Shown: positions 50,772-58,406 of the stretch, piece by piece
How the letters are laid out: each line of letters begins with the position of its first letter
How positions within the stretch are numbered: the stretch's first letter is position 1
From: Pseudobdellovibrio sp043721535
Lineage (GTDB): Bacteria > Bdellovibrionota > Bdellovibrionia > Bdellovibrionales > Bdellovibrionaceae
NCBI GenBank assembly: GCA_043721535.1
Contig: JAYSQO010000018.1
Location: forward strand, 1-64,000
DNA: 64,000 bases
Reading direction: 5' to 3'
The notes under the pieces: model-generated
Database searches by the model: none
Told to the model about the DNA's origin: nothing
What the model saw: the letters and a program-made list of their open reading frames with translations, nothing else
Made by a program: the position numbers and the translations under genes

Positions 50772-51641
50772 TTACTTAATTTCCTTTTGCACTAGTTCCC
50801 CGATCACATCTTGTAATTGATCAAAAAGGGCTTTTTGCGCAGGAAGAATATTTTTTAATTCGACAGTAAGTACCGGAATATCTTGCTCAACCCACATGTA
50901 GCGGCCAAGACTTCCGGGGAAATTTCCCAGTCTTTTCCACGGTAGGTAATCGTAATTTGGTGATTTAACTTTAGGTCCATCGAAATCTAAAACATTCAAA
51001 GGTGTATGTACTGATATCACGAATTCAGGTTTAAAATTTTTGATGTGTTCTAATAAACAATTTACTTCAGGTTCACTAGCTGCTTTATCACCGGGGAATT
51101 TTCTTAAAGATCCTTGGGCTTTTTCTTTCCAATATTTAGTGGCTTCCTTATCCCAATCTTGGGTCGGAAAATTTCGATTTAAATCGACACCGTTTGCATT
51201 TGATCTGGTTTTTTTGCTGACACCGTCTGGGTTAGCTACTGGTATGATTCTCCAGTTGTTGCGAACTTCGATGTCGTGAATGCGTTCCATCCAGTATCTG
51301 CCGACCGCACCTGCGTGTGTTTCATCACCATGGATAAGACTGATCACTAAAATATTTTTTGATTTTTCGTTTTGTCCTTTTTTGTCGTAGTGATAAATCG
51401 GCGCACCCGCAACTGATTGGCATTTTTTAGCTTGTCTGACTTCTTTACAAACAGCGGATAATTTTGAAACACCTACATAGCTTTTGTAGGAATTTAAATT
51501 TTGTTCACAGATTTTTACAAGGTCGTTGTTATCACTGGATATGTCAGTGGATAAGTTTTGGTCAGTTGAATCTGCACCCCAGGCCGAAAAACTGACTAAA
51601 AAACTAAATAGGTAAATCAAAATGAGACTCAGAAATTTCAT
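50772..51641 (-). CDS. exported zinc carboxypeptidase, M14 family (MpaA-like)
   Basis: A signal peptide (residues 1-22, FSAWGA) precedes an M14 peptidase domain. The zinc ligands are HGDE (His104, Glu107) and the later SVHTP histidine; NGVDLNRNF supplies the substrate arginine and LTVELKN the catalytic glutamate. The short domain and IPVANPDGVS motif resemble MpaA, the murein tripeptide amidase that cuts L-Ala-gamma-D-Glu-DAP, but here it is exported. It would fit degradation of prey or own murein peptides. There is no Shine-Dalgarno sequence before its ATG. Confidence 0.82.
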   Translation of the reverse strand: MKFLSLILIYLFSFLVSFSAWGADSTDQNLSTDISSDNNDLVKICEQNLNSYKSYVGVSKLSAVCKEVRQAKKCQSVAGAPIYHYDKKGQNEKSKNILVISLIHGDETHAGAVGRYWMERIHDIEVRNNWRIIPVANPDGVSKKTRSNANGVDLNRNFPTQDWDKEATKYWKEKAQGSLRKFPGDKAASEPEVNCLLEHIKNFKPEFVISVHTPLNVLDFDGPKVKSPNYDYLPWKRLGNFPGSLGRYMWVEQDIPVLTVELKNILPAQKALFDQLQDVIGELVQKEIK

Positions 51642-51743
51642 TCAGAAAATATCAACATAACATCGCAAAAAAGTCCTCATGTTTTTTATAACTTTTCCGA
51701 TTAGATAAGACGCAAGCTAGACCAAAGCCTAAGGAGGGCATTA

Positions 51744-51941
51744 ATGGCGAATAAAAGCAGCTATCTATTAGCAGTTCTTTTTATTGCTAACCCGTTCGTT
51801 CTACTATTCTACCAAAACTGCTCGGTAGTTCCCCATCCTCATGGCGAAATTAACAGTAGCTCGCTTAAAACATCAGTGGCTTCAGAGTTTAAACATGGCT
51901 TTAGACAGGCTGAAAGTCTTGGCATAAAGAATATGAAATAA
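51744..51941 (+). CDS. small predicted lipoprotein or membrane-anchored peptide
   Basis: A 65-residue product with the strong binding site AAGGAGGG seven bases before its ATG. A charged N-terminus (MANKSSY), a hydrophobic stretch LLAVLFIANPFVLLFY and QNC form a lipobox-like signal with Asn at -1, as in the trypsin-like protein of this window. The mature peptide of about 40 residues is polar. Family and function are unknown. It ends 35 bases before lexA. Confidence 0.65.
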   Translation: MANKSSYLLAVLFIANPFVLLFYQNCSVVPHPHGEINSSSLKTSVASEFKHGFRQAESLGIKNMK

Positions 51942-51946
51942 AGCCA

Positions 51947-51983
51947 TTGACTTACACATAAATTACACTGTAATTTATGTGTA
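51947..51983 (+). promoter_or_regulatory. lexA promoter with SOS box over the start codon
   Basis: A perfect inverted repeat TACACATAAATTAC (51953-51966), three bases, GTAATTTATGTGTA (51970-51983) contains TTAC-act-GTAA, the LexA-box consensus reported for Bdellovibrio (TTACN3GTAA). A TTGACT -35 box (51947-51952) lies directly ahead, and a -10 such as TGTAAT (51969-51974) or TAATTT (51971-51976) lies within the repeat, 6-8 bases before the ATG at 51983. Confidence 0.8.
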
Positions 51984-52729
51984 TGAAGAAGATCAATCAA
52001 TCGCCCCTCCCAGCGCTATCAACCAAAGAAAAGGCCGTCTTGCTTTTTATCGAACAGGAAATGACTGAGAAAGGCATATCTCCCTCTTATCAGGAAATAT
52101 GTGATCACTTTGGTTTTGCATCCTACAATTCAGTTCAAAATTATTTGAAGCAGTTAACAAACAAAGGGTACGTCAGTATTCCTCAAAATCAAAAACGAGC
52201 GATTCAAATTTTGCATTCTGCGAACGATTTTCAAAAAGATCTCGCAAACCGACTTAATTCATTTAAAGAACCTTCGAGTCACGCCTTTGCTGGTCGTTCT
52301 TCCCAAGATCATGAAGTTAGCTCGAAGGTTCTTCCTATTCCATTTTTGGGCCGAGTCGCTGCCGGTGTTCCTATCGAACGCCTAGCTTATGATGAATTCA
52401 TTGATGTGCCTGCTCACTTTATTAAAGCAGCTGGTGATTACTTCGCGCTGCTTGTTCAAGGCGATTCAATGATTGAAGAAGGTATTTTTGATGGCGACTA
52501 TCTTGTCGTTCTTTCTCAAAAACACGTTTCTGATGGCGACCTTGTCGTGGCCAGTGTTGATAACGAATCCACTGTAAAAAGATTTTTTATGAAGAAGAAT
52601 CCAGAAATTTCTGCTTCTGAAAAAATGGTTGAGTTACGACCTGCAAACCCAAGATTAAAATCAATGTGGTATGCACCTCAAGTTGTTGACGTTAAAGGCT
52701 TAGTTAAAGCTCTTTTCAGAAAATACTAG
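51983..52729 (+). CDS. lexA: LexA repressor
   Basis: SOS repressor. An N-terminal winged helix (LSTKEKAVLLFIEQEMTEKG, then SPSYQEICDHFGFASYNSVQ) and a C-terminal S24 protease fold. The self-cleavage site is Ala-Gly in RVAAGVPIE (residues 127-128 from this start), the catalytic Ser in QGDSMIEEG (162) and Lys in STVKRFFM (199). At 248 residues it is longer than E. coli LexA (202) because of an extended linker. The ATG at 51983 is preferred to an in-frame ATG at 51977, which lies inside the operator; the promoter then predicts a leaderless start. Autoregulation through its own box is clear. Confidence 0.92.
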   Translation: MKKINQSPLPALSTKEKAVLLFIEQEMTEKGISPSYQEICDHFGFASYNSVQNYLKQLTNKGYVSIPQNQKRAIQILHSANDFQKDLANRLNSFKEPSSHAFAGRSSQDHEVSSKVLPIPFLGRVAAGVPIERLAYDEFIDVPAHFIKAAGDYFALLVQGDSMIEEGIFDGDYLVVLSQKHVSDGDLVVASVDNESTVKRFFMKKNPEISASEKMVELRPANPRLKSMWYAPQVVDVKGLVKALFRKY

Positions 52730-52742
52730 TTTAATTTTATTA

Positions 52743-53663
52743 TTATTTCATAAAGTCGTTCGCGGAACGATCGATATCTTTAAGATATTGGCGAACAACT
52801 TCGTAATCGGCATCTGTTGCATCTTTAAAATCAGTAATATGATACATATCCATAAAAGTTTTTTTACCCTCTGGAGTTTTAATATATTTAATAATCGCAT
52901 CAGTTATTTTCTTTTTTAAAGTTTCAGGAACGTCTTTTCTAAAAGCTACTGGGTCATTCGGTATCGGGCCAGTCAGTTTAAGTATTTTTACTTTGTCATA
53001 AACGTCAGGGTATTGTGTTCGCAAAAGCCATCTTGCGTCTTTAGGCGTTCCATCTTCATCCGGAGGAGTATAAAACGTAGCACCTGCATCAATCTTTTTT
53101 TGATAGACCGCTTGCACCACAGTGTCGTGACGGCCTAAGAAAGCTTGTTCTTTAGGTTTGATACCCTCTTGTTTGAATAGTCTTAGGGCCAATAAATATC
53201 CCGATGATGAAGCGGGATCAACAAAACCAAATTTTTTACCATTGATATCTTTAATATTTTTTATCCCATCAACATGAGCAATAATTTGACCATAATATTC
53301 ATCACGACCGCGGTTCACTAATCTTAGTCTTGGCTGAATCCCATATTTTTGATGAGCAATAATATAACCAAATGTATTGATGATGGCTGCGTCTGCCCTG
53401 TTTGAACCAAATGCTTCTACAACTGAAATATAATTCATTGGCAATTCAACACTAACAGCAATGCCGGTTTCTTTTTCTAGGTATTTTTGTAAAATCTTTC
53501 CACTGTCGACCAAAGCCAGCGTGTCTTGGGCTGGGACTAAATAAAATTTAAAAGGATTATCTTTAGATCCAAGTTCTTTTGATTGGGTGCAGCCCATAAA
53601 AACAAACAAAATCATTAATATATTTTGAATTTTCAGTCTATTTAGTTGATCCATGAATTTCAT
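52743..53663 (-). CDS. PhnD-like phosphate/phosphonate-binding lipoprotein
   Basis: A solute-binding protein of the PhnD family: FYLVPAQDTLALVDSGK, VVEAFGSNRADAAIINTFGY, FGFVDPASSSGYLLALRLF and GPIPNDPVAFRKDVP are the usual blocks. The N-terminus carries a lipoprotein signal with FMGC (Cys25). No PhnC ATPase or PhnE permease is nearby, so it may serve a transporter elsewhere, or act as a sensor. The ATG at 53663 fits a leaderless promoter: TTGATC (53693-53698), 17 bases, TAAGTT (53670-53675), 6 bases. It converges on lexA with 13 bases between. Confidence 0.85.
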   Translation of the reverse strand: MKFMDQLNRLKIQNILMILFVFMGCTQSKELGSKDNPFKFYLVPAQDTLALVDSGKILQKYLEKETGIAVSVELPMNYISVVEAFGSNRADAAIINTFGYIIAHQKYGIQPRLRLVNRGRDEYYGQIIAHVDGIKNIKDINGKKFGFVDPASSSGYLLALRLFKQEGIKPKEQAFLGRHDTVVQAVYQKKIDAGATFYTPPDEDGTPKDARWLLRTQYPDVYDKVKILKLTGPIPNDPVAFRKDVPETLKKKITDAIIKYIKTPEGKKTFMDMYHITDFKDATDADYEVVRQYLKDIDRSANDFMK

Positions 53664-53698
53664 ATTGCTAACTTAGCGCAGATTCTAAATCAGATCAA
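53664..53698 (-). promoter_or_regulatory. predicted leaderless promoter of the PhnD-like gene
   Basis: TTGATC (53693-53698 on the minus strand) and TAAGTT (53670-53675) are separated by 17 bases, with exactly 6 bases to the ATG and no ribosome binding site. Confidence 0.45.
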
Positions 53699-53710
53699 AG
53701 GAGTTTATTT

Positions 53711-54115
53711 ATGGTTAAAATAATGTCTCAGTACACGGGTAAAAAGCACTGTAAAGCCCAACATGAACCTTCAGGATCTTTTTTAGAAACTGATGCCCCG
53801 AAAGACAATCAGGGCCTTGGATTAACTTTTTCACCAACTGATTTAGTGGCCACAGCTCTTGGAACTTGTGTCATGACCACAGTCGCTATTTTTGCAGAAA
53901 AAGAAAATATCGTGATCGATTTTGCAGAAGCTTCAACAGAAAAAGTGATGACTCCACCACCGCGCAGAATTGCCTCGTTAAAAACGATTGTTAAGTTTTC
54001 AAAAAATATTCCTGAAGATTTTAAAATGAAAATTCCACAAATCGCCGAAAACTGCCCCGTCAAAAAATCTTTACACCCTGAAGTCGCAGCTGAATTAGAA
54101 ATTCAATTTGTTTAA
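53711..54115 (+). CDS. OsmC/Ohr-family thiol peroxidase
   Basis: OsmC-type proteins reduce organic peroxides with two cysteines. Both are present: Cys53 in ALGTCVMTT and Cys115 in ENCPVKKSL, with FSPTDLVATA before the first. The 134-residue length is normal. AAAGGAG precedes the first ATG; a second Met follows at residue 5. It is convergent with oxyR, overlapping its stop by 4 bases, so the peroxidase and the peroxide sensor are neighbours, consistent with a joint oxidative-stress role. Confidence 0.88.
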   Translation: MVKIMSQYTGKKHCKAQHEPSGSFLETDAPKDNQGLGLTFSPTDLVATALGTCVMTTVAIFAEKENIVIDFAEASTEKVMTPPPRRIASLKTIVKFSKNIPEDFKMKIPQIAENCPVKKSLHPEVAAELEIQFV

Positions 54116-55074
54116 TTAGGTTTCGAATGGCCCATTGGTAAATCAATAACTTGAGTATTTTTATTCGGAGTTAGCGCAATACTTTTAGGTAATGATTTTT
54201 TAATCGTTTCAGTAAATGCATCGATGACTGCAATTCTTTTAAAATGCTTTGAATGCACAAGACTGACTTCGCGGGTTGGCACTGGGGCTGCAAATTCTTT
54301 CAACTGCCTTTTATTCTGCAAATCTAACGTTGCTAAGTAAGGTAGTAATGTGAAACCATTTTCTTGATCCATCATACGACGTAATGTCTCAAGACTGCCT
54401 GATTCAAATTTAATATTCTTTTTAATATCAGACGTTTTCTTACGGTTTTTACAAATTAATAAGCTTTGATCTCTGAAACAGTGGCCTTCAGTTAAAAGCC
54501 ATAAATCATTTGAATTTAAATCTTGTTGAGTCACTTTTGCTTTCTGAAAAAGAGAATTTTCTTCTGATGTATAAACCATAAATGGCTCGTAAAATAATTG
54601 ATTCACAACTATTTTTTCATCATCCACAGGGCTTACCAGCAACCCTAAATCTAAAGTGCTATTATGCATTCTTTCGATAACTTGTTCAGTTTGTAATTCC
54701 TCGACATGAATGCTTAGATCAGGGAATTGCGTGCTCATTTTTTTAATAAAAAGAGGCAAAAGATAAGGGGCCAGCGTTGGAATAACACCTAAACTGACAT
54801 GACCCGAAACATCACCCGAACTTTGCTTAACTAGATCACTGAAGTGCTGTGATTCGTTTAATACAATTCGTGCTTGCACAACTAAGGCCTGACCAATCTT
54901 TGTGGTCTTGACTGGTTGATGACTGCGATCAAAGATCAGAACACCAATTTCATCTTCAATCTTTTGCACTTGCATCGACAATGTTGGCTGTGTAACAGAG
55001 CAGCTTTCAGCGGCTTGACCAAAATTTTTGTATTTATCAACTGCTACGATGTAAGATAACTGTGTTAATGTCAT
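54112..55074 (-). CDS. oxyR: OxyR-type LysR-family peroxide sensor
   Basis: An N-terminal LysR helix-turn-helix (LTQLSYIVAVDKYKNFGQAA, then CSVTQPTLSMQVQKIE) is followed by the periplasmic-binding-protein-like domain. The redox segment TEGHCFRDQSLLIC places the cysteines at 199 and 208, the same numbers as in E. coli OxyR, when the ATG at 55074 is used. This ATG has AAGGA at seven bases; a TTG at 55080 would add two residues. It should sense hydrogen peroxide by disulfide formation. The osmC-like gene it meets end to end is a plausible target. Confidence 0.9.
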   Translation of the reverse strand: MTLTQLSYIVAVDKYKNFGQAAESCSVTQPTLSMQVQKIEDEIGVLIFDRSHQPVKTTKIGQALVVQARIVLNESQHFSDLVKQSSGDVSGHVSLGVIPTLAPYLLPLFIKKMSTQFPDLSIHVEELQTEQVIERMHNSTLDLGLLVSPVDDEKIVVNQLFYEPFMVYTSEENSLFQKAKVTQQDLNSNDLWLLTEGHCFRDQSLLICKNRKKTSDIKKNIKFESGSLETLRRMMDQENGFTLLPYLATLDLQNKRQLKEFAAPVPTREVSLVHSKHFKRIAVIDAFTETIKKSLPKSIALTPNKNTQVIDLPMGHSKPN

Positions 55075-55083
55075 TTTCAATCC

Positions 55084-55980
55084 TTATTTAAATAAAAGTG
55101 GTACTACGATCACCGATGCTTTATTTGTTTTTGGAAATTTCAATTGACCGAAAATTGATTTTATAAATTTCCTAAGATGAATCACTTCACCATTTTCATG
55201 ATTTAAAGAAATCAGCGTACTCGTCATTTCTTGAATATTTTTGATCTCACCTGATGCGCTAACACTTAATTTTAAACTGGTCACACCATGAATGGGATTT
55301 AAACTTTTAAGTATTTCTGCAAAATTTATCAATGCTGGCGTTAATTGCTTTTGCACTTGTGCAGTCGTTAATCCACCAGTGACGTAAGGGCGAGGCTCAA
55401 CAAACCAACCATGCATAACCAATCGCCCTTTTTGTGGATCGCGGCTGCCCTTAAGTTCAGTCACCCCATGCGGGTACCTAGGATCAAAAACTGTAAGCTG
55501 ATTAAAGTTAGCAGGAATAATATCAAAAAAACTTTTGTATTCTCTGTTGTTTGCATCTTGAAAATTTGGCCAGTAATCTAAAACATCTGGTTTTAAAATA
55601 AATGTTTCGCCGCCAGAAAACTTTTTCGGATCAATAGTTAACGAATAAACATAGGCCCATGGACCATGCGGCACATCTGAATGCATATTCTGATAGCACC
55701 CATCGACATAGTAACTTAGCCATGGCGGTGAAATATCATGGCAACCTAAGTTTTCACGACCCCACTGCACAAGCTGGCTGTGAAAATCTTGATATATATT
55801 TTTAGTGAAATAATAAAGTGCTGGCGTTCTTAAATGATGATATTGATTTTCGAAAAACCAATAATCCCAAACAAATCTTTTATTATCTGTTGATCTGGCA
55901 TCTTGAAATTGCTGATCAAATTCAGATCTTAGTTTTTTGGCATCACTAAAAAAGTTTTTATGTACTTGAAAATTCTTCAT
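55084..55980 (-). CDS. 2-oxoglutarate/Fe(II)-dependent oxygenase-like protein
   Basis: The 298-residue product shows the double-stranded beta-helix iron motif: HSDVPHGPW (His100, Asp102), RYPHGVTEL (His171) and an arginine about 15 residues later (GRLVMHGWF) for 2-oxoglutarate. GGETFIL between them is typical of prolyl-hydroxylase-like oxygenases. The N-terminal 90 residues and the C-terminal third are not assigned. Substrate unknown. The start could be either of two adjacent ATGs at 55980-55983. It is coupled to the upstream FAH-family gene. Confidence 0.75.
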   Translation of the reverse strand: MKNFQVHKNFFSDAKKLRSEFDQQFQDARSTDNKRFVWDYWFFENQYHHLRTPALYYFTKNIYQDFHSQLVQWGRENLGCHDISPPWLSYYVDGCYQNMHSDVPHGPWAYVYSLTIDPKKFSGGETFILKPDVLDYWPNFQDANNREYKSFFDIIPANFNQLTVFDPRYPHGVTELKGSRDPQKGRLVMHGWFVEPRPYVTGGLTTAQVQKQLTPALINFAEILKSLNPIHGVTSLKLSVSASGEIKNIQEMTSTLISLNHENGEVIHLRKFIKSIFGQLKFPKTNKASVIVVPLLFK

Positions 55981-56963
55981 CACAACTTTCTGACTTTTTG
56001 CTCGATGGCTCCGAAAAGATTTTCACTTTTAGCATTCAGCATTTCAATTTTGATTGTATCACCATGCTTCATGAATGGTGTTTTTGGTGCGCCGTCATTA
56101 ATTTGTTCAAGCATACGTTTTTCAGCTAAACAACTTGAACCCATCGATGTGTCTTCATTAGCCACAGTTCCACTACCAATTAATGTTCCGGCTGCAAGAT
56201 CTCTGGTTCTAGCAGCATGTGCAATCAGCTGACCAAAATGAAAATGCATTTCTTTTGCGTTTGCTTTACCGAAGAATTCATTATTATAAATCACATGCAG
56301 CGGTAAGTGAACACGGCCTTGTTTCCAAGCTTCATCCAGTTCATCAACTGTTAAAGCAAACGGAGACAGTGAACTGTTTGGTTTACTTTGAAAGAATCCA
56401 AAACCTTGGGCTAATTCTTCAGGAATAAGCCCACGTAAAGACACATCGTTAATCAGCACAACTAATTTAATATGCCTCAATGCATTTTCAGGACTGATTC
56501 CCATTGGCACATGGTCTAAAATCACTCCGACTTCAGCTTCGAAATCAGTTCCATGTGAGAAATCAACTTGTAGAATGTCTTCATATGGATCTAAAAACCT
56601 GCCGCATTCACCTTGATACATCAAGGGAACAGTTTGTAGTGTTTCCGGAAGCGCAGCTTTTCGCGCCATACGAACTAATTTAATGTGATGAATAAATGCT
56701 GACCCATCTGCAAACAACCACGTGCGTGGCAAAACTGATGCAAAGTCTTTGATGTTATTTAATTTGTAAATTGTAGAAAATGTTTTCTGATTTAATTCTT
56801 GATATCTTTTTTGTAGTTTAGGTTCAACATCTGCCCATTTTTCAAGAGCAGTTAATAAATTGGCTGCGATATCGCTGGCTGAACAGTAAGATTGATTATC
56901 TTGGCTGACTAAAACCAATTCGCCGTCTTTAGAGATATTATTTTTTTTTGTAGCTAGTTTCAT
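55980..56963 (-). CDS. fumarylacetoacetate hydrolase family protein
   Basis: The FAH fold is indicated by the metal-binding block DFEAEVGVILDHVP, VVLINDVSLR, the lysine region FGFFQSKPNSSLSPFALT, and the C-terminal run LIGSGTVANEDTSMGSSCLA with GDTIKIEM. With 327 residues it fits enzymes of tyrosine breakdown (cleaving fumarylacetoacetate) and related hydrolases. A maleylacetoacetate isomerase homologue lies 0.7 kb away, which supports the tyrosine route. GAGGTT precedes the ATG. It overlaps the 2OG oxygenase gene by a base. Confidence 0.87.
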   Translation of the reverse strand: MKLATKKNNISKDGELVLVSQDNQSYCSASDIAANLLTALEKWADVEPKLQKRYQELNQKTFSTIYKLNNIKDFASVLPRTWLFADGSAFIHHIKLVRMARKAALPETLQTVPLMYQGECGRFLDPYEDILQVDFSHGTDFEAEVGVILDHVPMGISPENALRHIKLVVLINDVSLRGLIPEELAQGFGFFQSKPNSSLSPFALTVDELDEAWKQGRVHLPLHVIYNNEFFGKANAKEMHFHFGQLIAHAARTRDLAAGTLIGSGTVANEDTSMGSSCLAEKRMLEQINDGAPKTPFMKHGDTIKIEMLNAKSENLFGAIEQKVRKL

Positions 56964-57007
56964 ATAAACCTCGACTTACTCTGTTATTAAAATTAAATTA
57001 TAAAAAA

Positions 57008-57589
57008 TTAGTCAGTGATAATCATGATATTTAGACCAATAGCCCGAGAATTTTTTAAAGACTGTGCTATTCCACCAGAAACATTTTCAAAAAATAAATT
57101 TAAACCCAAATGTGAAAATATTTTAAATTCTGCACCGAAGGTAATTGGAACAAGACTGGATTTAATATCCGTTAATCCTGTGCCGCAGCCAAGTCCATTA
57201 CATTCATCGCCAATTTGTACTGCATAAGCAGGACCGATATAAACACCTGCGTAATCTTCAAATTTAAACATCAAGTTAACTGGCAATTCGGCGTAAGTGA
57301 TTTTACCTTGAATCTCTAACCCGTTTGATAAATCATTTTTAAAACATCTTTCTGAATAAAATAAACCTGTTCTGATTCCAAAATCTGCATTGGAATCATT
57401 ACTTAAATTAATAACAACAGACAAACCGCCTTGATAGGCATTGGTTTGTTTATTCGAAATAGCCTGTTCATGATCGACGGAATTAATTTTTGCACCAAAC
57501 TCTATGGCTGGCATTGAATAGGAAATTTCAGCTTGCGCATAAGATGACATCAAGACCATTACGAATAAAATACCTGCACGCAATACCAT
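57008..57589 (-). CDS. outer-membrane beta-barrel protein
   Basis: From the ATG at 57589 (AAGGGG before it) the protein of 193 residues has a signal peptide ending SSYAQA, then alternating hydrophobic strands typical of small OmpA-like or porin-like barrels: YQGGLSVVINLS, ADFGIRTGLFYS, YAELPVNLMFKF, AGVYIGPAYAVQIG, and it ends with a strand LKNSRAIGLNIMIITD. A cysteine pair CNGLGCG is in a loop. The longer frame that adds 33 residues is rejected since it runs through the inverted repeat. Function unknown. Confidence 0.7.
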   Translation of the reverse strand: MVLRAGILFVMVLMSSYAQAEISYSMPAIEFGAKINSVDHEQAISNKQTNAYQGGLSVVINLSNDSNADFGIRTGLFYSERCFKNDLSNGLEIQGKITYAELPVNLMFKFEDYAGVYIGPAYAVQIGDECNGLGCGTGLTDIKSSLVPITFGAEFKIFSHLGLNLFFENVSGGIAQSLKNSRAIGLNIMIITD

Positions 57590-57631
57590 TGAAGCCCCTT
57601 TTTTATTTATAGAATATACCTTTTTTAAAAG

Positions 57632-57676
57632 GTGGCTGGCACCTTTAGACGCATGTCGTTTAAAGGTGCCAGCCAC
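57632..57676. repeat. long perfect hairpin, REP-like intergenic repeat
   Basis: GTGGCTGGCACCTTTA (57632-57647) is repeated in inverted form as TAAAGGTGCCAGCCAC (57661-57676). The 13-base centre contains GAC-gcat-GTC, which extends the stem. It lies between divergent genes. A half-like AAGGTGCCAG follows the icd stop at 36301. Such GGTGCCAGCCACC-type repeats resemble dispersed REP elements. Confidence 0.7.
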
Positions 57677-57700
57677 TCTGAGACGCAATATGGTGGATTC

Positions 57701-58384
57701 ATGACCGAATTTGCCCTGTATAACTATTTTAGAAGCTCCACTTCGTATCGTGTCCGCATTGCGCTTGAATTAAAGCAGATTAAATACGACTACAAGCCAG
57801 TTCATTTGCTGAATAACGGTGGAGAACAGAACAGTTCAATCTACAGATCTTTAAATCCAGCTGGTGGAGTCCCTACTTTAGTGCATTTACATCAAGGACA
57901 GCAAAAAATCATCGGTCAATCGCTGGCTATTATTGAATACATTGATGATATCAAGCCTGAACTCAATCCACTTTTTCCAAAAGATCCCTATGCTAAATCA
58001 TTAGTAAAACAGTTTTGTGAAAATATAAATGCTGATACCCACCCTTATGGCAATCTTAAAACATTACAGTACTTAGAAAAAGAATTTCATATAGATTCAG
58101 ATCAAAAAACGAAATGGATTCAGCATTGGATTGATTTGGGCCTATCAGCCTGTGAAAAGATGCTGACTGCGCAAAAAGGACAATTTTGTTTTTCAGACAC
58201 ACTAACTGCTGCTGATTTATGTCTTATTCCACAGCTTGTGAGCGCTGAAAGATTTCAAGTCGATATTAAAAAATATCCGCAGCTTTATAAAGTATACAAT
58301 CACTGTATGACTCTTGACGCATTCAAAACAGCGCATCCATTTAACCAAATCGATACTCCAGAAGATCTTAAGCGGAATAGTTAA
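57701..58384 (+). CDS. maiA: maleylacetoacetate isomerase (zeta-class glutathione transferase)
   Basis: MaiA isomerises maleylacetoacetate to fumarylacetoacetate with glutathione. The active-site segment YNYFRSSTSYRVRIALELK corresponds to the SSCSWRVRIAL motif of the family, with Thr and Tyr replacing Cys and Trp. Further blocks are NPAGGVPTLV, IIGQSLAIIEYID, INADTHPYGNLKTLQYL and ADLCLIPQLVSAERF. The ATG at 57701 gives a normal length of 227 residues; the longer frame crosses the intergenic hairpin. Together with the FAH-family gene it indicates tyrosine or homogentisate degradation. Confidence 0.88.
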   Translation: MTEFALYNYFRSSTSYRVRIALELKQIKYDYKPVHLLNNGGEQNSSIYRSLNPAGGVPTLVHLHQGQQKIIGQSLAIIEYIDDIKPELNPLFPKDPYAKSLVKQFCENINADTHPYGNLKTLQYLEKEFHIDSDQKTKWIQHWIDLGLSACEKMLTAQKGQFCFSDTLTAADLCLIPQLVSAERFQVDIKKYPQLYKVYNHCMTLDAFKTAHPFNQIDTPEDLKRNS

Positions 58385-58406
58385 CAGCTAAAATTTAAAA
58401 TAAAAA

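Noticed and set aside
57602..57700. Longer starts for the barrel gene (to 57688) and the isomerase gene (from 57632)
   Set aside because: Both extensions run through the perfect inverted repeat, giving similar artificial peptides on the two strands; good signal peptide and family starts lie inside.
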